Assembly (NCBI RefSeq): GCF_001888185.1
Contig: NZ_CP016364.1
Coordinates: 3,100,001-3,164,000, forward strand
Length of the DNA stretch: 64,000 nt
Direction: 5' to 3'
From: Phaeobacter porticola
Lineage (GTDB): Bacteria; Pseudomonadota; Alphaproteobacteria; Rhodobacterales; Rhodobacteraceae
Positions 53,255 through 61,137 of the stretch are shown piece after piece. A program made the translations under genes and the position numbers. Positions within the stretch are counted from its first letter, which is position 1. Every line of letters begins with the position of its first letter. The notes under the pieces were generated by a model that saw nothing but the letters and a program-made list of their open reading frames with translations, made no database searches and was not told the DNA's origin.

Positions 53255-54561
53255 CCACCCTCTTCACGAACGCCCGCCTGATCGACCCCGAAGCCGGAAC
53301 TGATAATCTAGGCGCAATTCTGGTGCAGCACGGGCGGATTACCGCGGTTGAAAGAAATGTCACTCCCCCTGACCAATTGTTTCGCACGCGAAACATTAGG
53401 GCAGAGGATGTGACCCTAGTCGACTGTGGTGGCAAGTGCCTCGCACCGGGTATCGTTGATATCGGCGTCAAGGTCTGTGAACCTGGTGAACGCCACAAAG
53501 AAAGCTATAAATCCGCAGGTCTGGCGGCTGCCGCGGGTGGTGTCACCACAATGGTGACACGCCCCGACACGACGCCTGTGATCGACAGCCCGGAAACGCT
53601 GGAATTTGTCACCCGCCGCGCACAGGCCGACACCGCCGTCAACGTTCTGCCCATGGCTGCCCTGACCAAGGGGCGCGAAGGCCGTGAGATGACCGAAATC
53701 GGGTTTCTCATGGATGCGGGAGCCGTCGCCTTTTCGGACTGCGACCATGTTGTCGCCAATACCAAAGTGTTTTCCCGTGCCCTATCTTATGCCCGCAGCT
53801 GCGGCGCGTTGGTGATTGCGCACCCACAAGAACCAGTGTTGAGCAAAGGGGCGGCGGCGACATCGGGCAAATTTGCAACCTTGCGCGGACTGCCTGCCGT
53901 GACTCCGATGGCAGAGCGTATGGGGCTGGACCGCGATATTGCCCTTCTGGAGATGACAGGGGCGCGCTACCACGCTGACCAGATCACCACCGCCCGCGCC
54001 CTGCCTGCGCTGCAACGGGCCAAGGCCAACGGGCTCGATATTACCGCTGGAACGTCGATCCATCATCTGACCTTGAACGAGCTGGACGTTGCCGACTACC
54101 GCACCTTCTTTAAGGTAAAGCCGCCGCTGCGATCAGAAGAGGACCGGCTTGCGGTGATCGACGCGGTCCGCAGCGGTCTCATCGACGTGATCTCGTCCAT
54201 GCACACACCACAGGATGAGGAAAGCAAACGCCTGCCGTTTGAGGAAGCCGCAGCGGGAGCCGTGGCTATGGAAACACTGCTGCCTGCGGCTTTGCGTCTG
54301 TATCACAATGAACAGCTTGACCTGCCGACGCTGTTCCGCGCCATGTCGCTGACACCGGCAAGACGGCTTGGCCTGGACTGCGGACGGCTGACCGCAGGCG
54401 CCCCTGCGGACCTGGTGCTGTTCGACGCCGATCAACCTTTTATCATGGATCGCTTTGCGCTTCAGTCGAAATCACAGAACACACCGTTTGACGGCCAGCG
54501 GATGCAAGGTAGGGTGCTGGCAACTTATGTGGCCGGTGAACCGGTCTATCGGAGAGACTGA
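53251..54561 (+). CDS. pyrX: Dihydroorotase-like protein lacking catalytic residues (PyrX type)
   Basis: A 436-residue member of the class I dihydroorotase family, but the metal motif DxHxHxR of the true enzyme reads DIGVKVC at residues 70-76: both metal His are Gly72 and Lys74, and the following substrate Arg is Cys76. The catalytic TDHAPH motif reads SMHTPQ (316-321), with the base Asp replaced by Met317. The fold and other motifs, such as FKVKPPLRSEEDR, are preserved. In Pseudomonas and others, such pseudo-DHOases (pyrC') hold the PyrB dodecamer together. I infer the same role here; a real dihydroorotase must be encoded elsewhere. The symbol pyrX is used by analogy. Confidence 0.9.
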   Translation: MTTLFTNARLIDPEAGTDNLGAILVQHGRITAVERNVTPPDQLFRTRNIRAEDVTLVDCGGKCLAPGIVDIGVKVCEPGERHKESYKSAGLAAAAGGVTTMVTRPDTTPVIDSPETLEFVTRRAQADTAVNVLPMAALTKGREGREMTEIGFLMDAGAVAFSDCDHVVANTKVFSRALSYARSCGALVIAHPQEPVLSKGAAATSGKFATLRGLPAVTPMAERMGLDRDIALLEMTGARYHADQITTARALPALQRAKANGLDITAGTSIHHLTLNELDVADYRTFFKVKPPLRSEEDRLAVIDAVRSGLIDVISSMHTPQDEESKRLPFEEAAAGAVAMETLLPAALRLYHNEQLDLPTLFRAMSLTPARRLGLDCGRLTAGAPADLVLFDADQPFIMDRFALQSKSQNTPFDGQRMQGRVLATYVAGEPVYRRD

Positions 54562-55166
54562 TGCCGCCAATTGACACCGCTGTTCCGCTGTTGCTGCTCT
54601 GGGCCGTGATCGGCTATGGCTTCGGGTCCATTCCGTTTGGGCTGCTGCTGACCCGTATCATGGGACTCGGCAATCTGCGCGACATCGGGTCGGGGAATAT
54701 CGGCACCACGAATGTGCTGCGCACCGGGTCGAAAAAAGCCGCCGCGCTGACGCTCTTGCTGGACGGCGGCAAGGGCGCTGTTGCCGTGCTACTGGCCCGC
54801 GCTTTCGCCGGGGAGGATGCCGCACAGCTGGCTGGTCTGACTGCGTTTCTGGGGCATTGCTTCCCGATTTGGCTGCGTTTTCAAGGCGGCAAAGGTGTCG
54901 CCACCTTCCTAGGCCTGATGTTAGCGCTGGCCTGGCCCGTTGGCGTTGCCTGTTGTCTAACTTGGCTGGCAACCGCTTATTTCAGCAAGATTTCCTCGAT
55001 GGGCGCGATCATGTCGGCGGTGGCAGCTCCCTTTTGGTGCTTGCTGCTGGGCGCCCCGGCGACCGCCGTGCTCGCATCTGTTCTGGCCGCCCTCATTCTG
55101 TTGCGACACAAGGAAAACATCCTGCGTCTGCGCTTGGGCACCGAGCCCAAGATCGGCCAGAAATAG
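54561..55166 (+). CDS. plsY: Glycerol-3-phosphate acyltransferase PlsY
   Basis: A 201-residue membrane protein that transfers acyl groups from acyl-phosphate to glycerol-3-phosphate. The diagnostic motifs are GSIPFGLLLTR, GSGNIGTTNVLRTGSKKAA and RFQGGKGVATFLG. About five membrane helices. The start overlaps the pyrX stop (TGATG), so the pyr and plsY genes are translated from one message. Confidence 0.95.
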   Translation: MPPIDTAVPLLLLWAVIGYGFGSIPFGLLLTRIMGLGNLRDIGSGNIGTTNVLRTGSKKAAALTLLLDGGKGAVAVLLARAFAGEDAAQLAGLTAFLGHCFPIWLRFQGGKGVATFLGLMLALAWPVGVACCLTWLATAYFSKISSMGAIMSAVAAPFWCLLLGAPATAVLASVLAALILLRHKENILRLRLGTEPKIGQK

Positions 55167-55201
55167 CTGCCCTACCTAGACATCCAGCTGTTTCACCATG
55201 G

Positions 55202-55232
55202 GCCCTCATCCAAAGCGGATGGGGGCTTTTTT
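55202..55232 (+). terminator. Terminator after plsY
   Basis: GCCCTCATCC (55202-55211) pairs with GGATGGGGGC (55217-55226), with one G-T pair and loop AAAGC, followed by TTTTTT. This is a standard intrinsic terminator for the pyr operon. Confidence 0.85.
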
Positions 55233-55456
55233 ATTCGCGAGGCGTAGTCACGGGAATGTGGCACAGCGTCTGCGCAGAATAGCTGTGCGCCAATACACAA
55301 ACAAAAGGAGTTGTTTTGAACGTGATCAACAGACCGCCCATATCTGTTCCATGACCAGGACGGTCATTTTTCAACAATCGCATTTTTATGACGTAACGCT
55401 TTGATCACTCCAACTCCGGATGCCCAGGCATCCAAAAAATCGAAAGGTTCATACCG

Positions 55457-55930
55457 ATGAACACTGTAAAATCCATCCTTGGTAGTATCGCCCTCTCCGT
55501 TACTCTCGCAACCTCAGCACTGGCAGCAGGCGTAGACATCAATGCCTCATCTACCGGTCTGGCGATGCAGGGATATGACCCTGTCGCCTATTTCAACGCC
55601 GGTGAAGCGACCAAAGGCTCCTACAAGGTGACCGCGACCCACGAAGATGCCACATATTGGTTCACCACCGAAGAGAACAAAGCCCTGTTTGAAGCAACTC
55701 CAGATGCCTATATCCCGGCTTACGGCGGCTACTGCGCCTTTGGTGCCGCGATGGGCTTCAAGTTCGATGGTGATCCGCATCAATGGAAAATTGTTGACGA
55801 TGTGCTGTACCTGAACCTGTCGAAAGACATTCAGGAACGCTGGGTGTCCGATATCCCAGGCTACATCGAAAAAGCCGATGTGAACTGGGATGAGATCGCT
55901 GACGCTGAACCGGCGGAGCTGCTGCAGTAA
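55457..55930 (+). CDS. Exported YHS-domain protein
   Basis: A 157-residue protein with a signal peptide (cleavage after about residue 23, ALAAG) and a YHS domain: MQGYDPVAYFNAG, WFTTEENKALFEATPDAYIP and GGYCAFGAAMGFKFDGD. The Cys and the acidic residues of this domain can bind metal. The gene has its own short promoter region and a small hairpin (GGATGCC-CA-GGCATCC at 55418-55433) in the leader, 24 bp before the start. Role unknown; similar proteins are common in marine alphaproteobacteria. Confidence 0.9.
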   Translation: MNTVKSILGSIALSVTLATSALAAGVDINASSTGLAMQGYDPVAYFNAGEATKGSYKVTATHEDATYWFTTEENKALFEATPDAYIPAYGGYCAFGAAMGFKFDGDPHQWKIVDDVLYLNLSKDIQERWVSDIPGYIEKADVNWDEIADAEPAELLQ

Positions 55931-55956
55931 GCCTGTAACGGCAGATCCAAATCGCA

Positions 55957-55984
55957 GATGGGCGGCAGGATATCCTGCCGCCCA
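55957..55984. terminator. 28-bp perfect palindrome between convergent genes
   Basis: ATGGGCGGCAGGAT is followed at once by its exact inverse complement, so the palindrome has no spacer; as RNA it would form a stem of about 12 bp with a small loop, then TCTGTTCTTGCC. It lies 27 bp after the YHS stop and is convergent to the 84-residue membrane protein, so it may serve both. Confidence 0.6.
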
Positions 55985-56027
55985 TTCTGTTCTTGCCTCA
56001 GAGGGGACAGTCCCTCCGCGCAGGATA

Positions 56028-56282
56028 TTACTTCGAGGCCAGCCGTTCGACCGCCTCGGCCGTGCGCTTGGTGTCGTTGTAAATCCCCAGCGCCAGATCG
56101 AGCGAGCCGGCGATCAGGATCACATAAAGAGTGCCCACAACTAGCACACCGAGTGCCGCGAGGATACCGCCGCCGCCCGGTTGCATGGTTGCCAGGACCG
56201 CGCCGCCGACAACTGCGAGCAGCAGCAGCACAACGTCGACACCAACCAGTTTCTCAAATGCAGAAATAGATAAGTTGTCCAT
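56028..56282 (-). CDS. Small membrane protein of unknown function
   Basis: An 84-residue protein with two hydrophobic segments (about 13-32 and 39-62) and a charged C-terminus, NDTKRTAEAVERLASK. It resembles DUF4282-type small membrane proteins only weakly, so I leave it unnamed. It sits between two terminator-like structures. Confidence 0.6.
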   Translation of the reverse strand: MDNLSISAFEKLVGVDVVLLLLAVVGGAVLATMQPGGGGILAALGVLVVGTLYVILIAGSLDLALGIYNDTKRTAEAVERLASK

Positions 56283-56441
56283 ATCAATATCTTTCTGAGC
56301 TATAGACTTCGCGTTCTTCTAGGGGGGCGAAATCGAGGGAATAAGTTCACAATTAGTATAAAAATCAATCATTTAGCGCAGAGAGAGAGCCTACCAACGT
56401 CCGTAAAACCAGTCGAGAACTCGCCGGTGTTGCCTGTAAAA

Positions 56442-56466
56442 AAAGGGCGCTTTTACAGCGCCCTTT
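56442..56466 (-). terminator. Terminator of gshA on the minus strand
   Basis: Read on the minus strand, AAAGGGCGC pairs with GCGCCCTTT around a TGTAAAA loop and is followed by a run of T residues. It lies about 30 bp past the gshA stop. Confidence 0.8.
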
Positions 56467-56496
56467 GAGTGGTCTCAGCCTTGTGCCATATAGGTC

Positions 56497-57867
56497 TCAG
56501 TAGCTGTATTCAGAATAGATCCGGCTCAGATCACCGTTCCAGTCACCGGCGTAACGCTCCAACAGCTCATCCGCCGGGACTTTGCCAGTTTCGATACTGT
56601 CTTTCAGTGCATTCAGGAAATGAGTTTCATCCGGCACCAGCCCCCCGGCCCCGCCGCGCGCGCGGGATTTGAGACCCGCCTCAGAGATTGCCACCACTTC
56701 GCGCGCCAGATCATGCATTTTGATGTTGCCGACTTGCGCTTGCAGCCCCTGCTCCGACGCTGCGACACGCAGGGCCTCGCGGGTTTCGGCATTCCACCCC
56801 TTTGCCAAATCCCAGGCCGCATCAAGGCTGGATTGGTCATACATCAGGCCGACCCAGAAAGCCGGCAGCGCACATAGGCGACGCCATGGACCACCATCCG
56901 CCCCACGCATTTCCATGTATTTCTTGATCCGCGCTTCGGGGAAGGCGGTGGTCAGATGATCAGCCCAGTCGCTCAGGGTGGGGGTTTGCCCTGGCAACGC
57001 GGGCAGTTCTCCCTTGAGGAAGGCGCGGAAGGACATGCCAAGCGCGTCGATATACTCACCGTCGCGGTAGACGAAATACATCGGCACATTGAGCGCGTAT
57101 TCGACCCAACGTTCGAACCCGAAACCCTCGTCAAAGACAAAAGGCACCATGCCGGTCCGGTCCGCATCCAGATCGCGCCAAACGCGCGAGCGCCAGGATT
57201 TGTGGTTGTTCGGCTCGCCCTCAAGGAAGGGCGAATTGGCAAAGAGAGCTGTTGCGACGGGCTGCAGCGCGATGGCCACGCGCATTTTCTGCACCATGTC
57301 CGCCTCGGATCCGAAGTCGAGATTGACCTGAACGGTACAAGTCCGGCGCATCATGGTGCGGCCCATAGTGCCGACCTTGCCCATATAGGCATCCATCAGC
57401 TTGTAGCGACCCTTGGGCATCAATGGCATTTCTTCGTGGGACCAGATCGGAGCCGCCCCCAGACCGATGAAACCGACGCCGATTTCATCGGCGATATCCT
57501 TTACCTCGCGTAGGTGGGTGTTCACCTCGTCACAGGTTTCATGGATTGTCTCCAATGGGGCTCCAGAGAGTTCCAGCGCGCCACCTGGTTCCAGCGAAAC
57601 ATTGGCGCCATCTTTTTCAAGACCGATCAAGTGGCCACCTTCACGCACCTCGGACCAGCCATGACGGTCGCGCAACCCCTCAAGAACGGCCACAATAGAG
57701 CGCGTGCCTTCAAACGGCAGCGGCTTCAGCGAGTCCTTGCAATAGCCGAATTTCTCATGCTCAGTGCCGATGCGCCATTGGTCACGGGGCTTGCAGCCAG
57801 AGGCGAGATATTCAGCCAGTTGTTCGTGACGTTCGATCGGCCCACCGCCGGATTGAGGGATAGACAT
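56497..57867 (-). CDS. gshA: Glutamate-cysteine ligase (plant/alphaproteobacterial type)
   Basis: A 456-residue enzyme that makes gamma-glutamylcysteine, the first step of glutathione synthesis. Motifs include QWRIGTEHEKFGYC, GGALELSGAPLETIHETCDE and RRTCTVQVNLDFG. The length and the family match the class used by alphaproteobacteria. ATG 57867 follows GGAGAG by about eight bases; an upstream in-frame start at 57906 adds unlikely residues. A strong terminator follows. Confidence 0.96.
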   Translation of the reverse strand: MSIPQSGGGPIERHEQLAEYLASGCKPRDQWRIGTEHEKFGYCKDSLKPLPFEGTRSIVAVLEGLRDRHGWSEVREGGHLIGLEKDGANVSLEPGGALELSGAPLETIHETCDEVNTHLREVKDIADEIGVGFIGLGAAPIWSHEEMPLMPKGRYKLMDAYMGKVGTMGRTMMRRTCTVQVNLDFGSEADMVQKMRVAIALQPVATALFANSPFLEGEPNNHKSWRSRVWRDLDADRTGMVPFVFDEGFGFERWVEYALNVPMYFVYRDGEYIDALGMSFRAFLKGELPALPGQTPTLSDWADHLTTAFPEARIKKYMEMRGADGGPWRRLCALPAFWVGLMYDQSSLDAAWDLAKGWNAETREALRVAASEQGLQAQVGNIKMHDLAREVVAISEAGLKSRARGGAGGLVPDETHFLNALKDSIETGKVPADELLERYAGDWNGDLSRIYSEYSY

Positions 57868-57931
57868 CTGGGGCTCTCCGTAAGGTTGATCCGTCTTTCG
57901 CAGCAAGTCGTGGTCGGTATTTCCGGTGGTG

Positions 57932-58459
57932 TCAATGCAGCCTGTGCAGTGTTGGTCGTGTCGGAGCGCGCTCCCAGATCACGACCTGGTGAACGCCGCT
58001 TTTGTGCAATTCTGCCAACATCCGCTCCATACGCAACCCCGGCAGGGTTGCAAAGGCATCAAACAGCGCATCTGTGTTGGTGGCATTGACCGGTATCGCC
58101 AACGCCGCCTGCCCCGGTTGATCCAGCAACCAATGGGGTGGCCTTGCGGCATGATCAAGAGTCAGTCGCTCCAGTTCGGAAACCGCCACCGCACCGCCTG
58201 TCAAAGGGCCGAAATAGGCGATCTGCCCTTCGTCCACCTGCACAATGCCGGGGCCGCCGCCGCCCAGACGGAATCGCATCCGCTGCGCGCCGATGACCGC
58301 AATCACCACACCCAGCCCCAATATCCCCCAACCGGCCAGCGCCTGAATGCCATATGCGCCTAATGCCCAGGACAGGCCCAGGATGATAAGCAATGTTGCG
58401 GCAAGCATTTCACGCCACCGCCAAAGGGCGACGCGGGCTTCAGGTCGAATGAAGGTCAT
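57932..58459 (-). CDS. Membrane protein with a PH-like C-terminal domain
   Basis: A 175-residue protein with two close membrane helices (about 19-36 and 40-60) and a soluble beta-rich domain (VDEGQIAYFGPLTGGAVAVS, then LAIPVNATNTDALFDAFATL). Its layout is that of the 135-residue protein of the pyr locus, though sequences are not obviously alike. Its start overlaps the acetyltransferase stop (ATGA). Function unknown. Confidence 0.75.
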   Translation of the reverse strand: MTFIRPEARVALWRWREMLAATLLIILGLSWALGAYGIQALAGWGILGLGVVIAVIGAQRMRFRLGGGGPGIVQVDEGQIAYFGPLTGGAVAVSELERLTLDHAARPPHWLLDQPGQAALAIPVNATNTDALFDAFATLPGLRMERMLAELHKSGVHQVVIWERAPTRPTLHRLH

Positions 58460-59361
58460 GATATAGGCGCTCCTTCCGTCGCTACAGGCATTGCCCTGTG
58501 ATCAAACAGCACAAGAGAATAGCCGCTAATGGGCTGGAACCCGATGGCACGATACGCCCTTACCGCGGCCTCTCCGGCAGCGAACAGCACCGCCCGTTCC
58601 GTACCTTTTGAGCGTGCCTCCTGAAGATGCAACGCAAGGGCGCAGCGGGCATAGCCCCGGCCGCGTTCCTGTGGAGGTGTGTAGACGCCACCGATCTGCA
58701 CCACGTTGGGCAGCTGGGCATTGAAGCCAGTCATGGCGACCCAGCGTCCCGCGATTTCTAGCACACGGTGACTGTCGCGCAGCAGGTAGCTGTCAATATC
58801 GCTTGCGGCCACGGCGACGGCCTCGGACGCCGGGGTGCCGAGAATTTCCTGATGATAGGCGGCGCGCCATTGGACCAACATCGGCCTGGGCGCGGCGGAC
58901 AGGGGGTGTAGGGCTGCGCCTTGCAGCTGTGGACGGTCAAGGCCGCCCAGGTCCAACTGGTCCAATACCAATTCCAGCCCCGGCTCATCCCGGTTAAGAC
59001 GCATAGGTGTTCGGTCCAAACCGGTCGCAGCAAGATACCGGCGCAGCTGTTCGGTTTCCCCAAGAACGCCGACTTGTTGCAGGTTTGTCTCCGCCAGACG
59101 CTGATCAACACGCTGTTGCAAGTGTTGCCAGTCAGCAGCAGTCGCCGCACCGGCCTGAATCAGCAAGGTGCCATCATTGGTGATCCCGGCCACACCGTCA
59201 GCCGACGTGCCACGTATCCAAACCTGCATCGCCTTGGGGGCGGTTCCGCCCAATCCGTGGTCGCGCAGATTGACGAGCAGAAACATGGAGCTGACCACAT
59301 TTCGGTTCAAAAGGCCATGAATCGCGGCGAGATCACCGTCCTGTGCCAGCCGCCAGGTCAT
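58456..59361 (-). CDS. GNAT-family N-acetyltransferase
   Basis: A 301-residue protein with an N-terminal domain of unclear role and a GNAT domain near the C-terminus: GGVYTPPQERGRGYARCALA is the acetyl-CoA pyrophosphate loop (Q/RxxGxG/A), followed by VRAYRAIGFQPISGY. The ATG at 59361 overlaps the rsmE stop as ATGA. The acceptor substrate is unknown. Confidence 0.88.
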   Translation of the reverse strand: MTWRLAQDGDLAAIHGLLNRNVVSSMFLLVNLRDHGLGGTAPKAMQVWIRGTSADGVAGITNDGTLLIQAGAATAADWQHLQQRVDQRLAETNLQQVGVLGETEQLRRYLAATGLDRTPMRLNRDEPGLELVLDQLDLGGLDRPQLQGAALHPLSAAPRPMLVQWRAAYHQEILGTPASEAVAVAASDIDSYLLRDSHRVLEIAGRWVAMTGFNAQLPNVVQIGGVYTPPQERGRGYARCALALHLQEARSKGTERAVLFAAGEAAVRAYRAIGFQPISGYSLVLFDHRAMPVATEGAPIS

Positions 59362-60086
59362 TGCCAGTCTCCGTAGCGTTGCTGCCACACAGTCAATGCG
59401 GCCACCGCTGCGGTATCAGCGCGCAGGATGCGCGGGCCAAGGCTCACGACATGGGATTGTGGCAGCGCATGTAGCCGCTTGCGCTCGCCCTCTGAAAACC
59501 CGCCCTCAGGACCGATCAGAATCGCCCAAGGCGCCTTTGCCTGCTCCTCTGTCGCGAGGGCCAGCGCCGCGCCCACCTCGCCCTCGTCGCAGAACATCAG
59601 CTGACGATCCTCGGGCCAGTGGTCCAACACGCGCGCCAGTTTCTGCAATTCGTCCACCTCCGGCACATAGGTGCCACCACATTGCTCGGCCGCCTCAACC
59701 GCATGGGCCTGAAGCCGGTCCTGTCGGATGCGGTCGGAGTTGGTGAATTCAGTCTGCACCGGCATGATTCGCGCCGCGCCCATTTCAGCGGCTTTTTCGA
59801 CGATAAAATCGGTACGCGTTTTTTTGATCGGCGCAAATAGCAGCCAGAGATCGGGCGGCAGCATCAGCGGGCGGCTCTGCTCCTGACACAGCAGCACACC
59901 TGTGCGCTTGTTTGCTTCGGCGATTTCAGCACGCCACTCACCATCACGACCGTTGAACAGGGAGATATGGCCACCAACCGCCTGCCGCATCACCCCAAAC
60001 AGGTAATGCGCCTGATCACGGTCCAGAGGAACCGTTTGCCCTGCCCCCAACGGGTGCTCTACATACAGTCTGATCTTTGCACTCAT
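59358..60086 (-). CDS. rsmE: 16S rRNA (uracil1498-N3)-methyltransferase
   Basis: A 242-residue SPOUT-family methyltransferase. The signature IGPEGGFSEGERKRLHALPQ and the LGPRILRADTAAVAAL knot segment are clear; the N-terminal PUA-like part starts MSAKIRLYVEHPLGAGQT. The start ATG 60086 is 11 bp from the divergent ubiA start. Its stop overlaps the acetyltransferase start. Confidence 0.94.
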   Translation of the reverse strand: MSAKIRLYVEHPLGAGQTVPLDRDQAHYLFGVMRQAVGGHISLFNGRDGEWRAEIAEANKRTGVLLCQEQSRPLMLPPDLWLLFAPIKKTRTDFIVEKAAEMGAARIMPVQTEFTNSDRIRQDRLQAHAVEAAEQCGGTYVPEVDELQKLARVLDHWPEDRQLMFCDEGEVGAALALATEEQAKAPWAILIGPEGGFSEGERKRLHALPQSHVVSLGPRILRADTAAVAALTVWQQRYGDWQ

Positions 60087-60097
60087 GAGGCATACAT

Positions 60098-61060
60098 ATG
60101 CAAGGCGGGACGCCAACACCAGATGGACAGGTCGCAGATGCGGTCAAAGGCAATTGGGTCGATCGCTACGCCCCGGAATGGAGCCGCCCGTACCTACGCC
60201 TCAGCCGGGCTGATCGTCCTATTGGCACATGGCTGCTGCTGATCCCCTGCTGGTGGGGGCTGGTGCTGGCAATTCTGTGGGATCAGACGCCACGCTGGAG
60301 CGATCTTTGGATATTTGCTGCCTGTGGGGCCGGCGCCTGGTTGATGCGGGGTGCGGGGTGTACATGGAATGACATAAGCGACCGCAATTTTGACGGTCAG
60401 GTCGAACGCACCCGGTCGCGTCCCATTCCATCCGGTCAGGTTTCCGTCAAGGGCGCAGTGCTCTGGATGGGGCTGCAAGCGCTGATTTCCTTTGGCATTC
60501 TGCTAAGTTTCAATCAGGCGGCCATTGCGATGGGGATCCTGGCGCTGTTCCCGGTGGCGATTTACCCATTCGCCAAACGGTTCACGTGGTGGCCGCAGGT
60601 GTTCCTGGGATTGGCCTTCAATTGGGGGGCGATGCTGGCCTGGGTAGCCCATACCGGCACACTCAACTGGCCGGCGGTGATGTTGTATCTGGCTGGGATT
60701 GCTTGGACTCTGTTCTATGACACCATCTATGCCCATCAGGATACCGAAGACGACGCGCTGATCGGTGTAAAATCCACGGCGCGACTATTTGGCACGGAGA
60801 GCCCCGCATGGCTGCGCCGCTTTATTGTAGCTACCGTCAGCCTGATGGCAGTGGCGGTGATCCTTGCGGTGCAGCCGAAGGGATCGGTCTTGGCGCTGAT
60901 GCTGGCGCTGGTGGGCCCCTGGGCGATGGGATGGCACATGACTTGGCAGTTGCGGGCCTTTGATGCAGAAAAAGGTGAGCGTCTGTTGCAACTGTTCCGG
61001 TTGAACCGCGATACGGGCTTGATTCCGCTGATCTTCTTTGCCGCAGCGATGTTCGCATGA
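60098..61060 (+). CDS. ubiA: 4-hydroxybenzoate polyprenyltransferase
   Basis: A 320-residue integral membrane enzyme that adds the polyprenyl tail to 4-hydroxybenzoate in ubiquinone synthesis. The first aspartate-rich motif is WNDISDRNFDGQVERTRSRP, the second YDTIYAHQDTEDDALIGVKS, and about eight membrane helices are visible. The polyprenyl synthase at 22.7-23.7 kb supplies its donor. It is divergent from rsmE. Confidence 0.95.
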   Translation: MQGGTPTPDGQVADAVKGNWVDRYAPEWSRPYLRLSRADRPIGTWLLLIPCWWGLVLAILWDQTPRWSDLWIFAACGAGAWLMRGAGCTWNDISDRNFDGQVERTRSRPIPSGQVSVKGAVLWMGLQALISFGILLSFNQAAIAMGILALFPVAIYPFAKRFTWWPQVFLGLAFNWGAMLAWVAHTGTLNWPAVMLYLAGIAWTLFYDTIYAHQDTEDDALIGVKSTARLFGTESPAWLRRFIVATVSLMAVAVILAVQPKGSVLALMLALVGPWAMGWHMTWQLRAFDAEKGERLLQLFRLNRDTGLIPLIFFAAAMFA

Positions 61061-61137
61061 TTGAACCCACCGCAGCCGCGCTGTAAGACAGATCAAAGCC
61101 GTCATTGACGGACGCCCTAACGGAGACCAGCCTGCCC

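Noticed and set aside
55352-55371. TGACC-AGGAC-GGTCA followed by T residues
   Set aside because: A 5-bp stem is too weak to call a terminator; it may be chance in an AT-rich leader.
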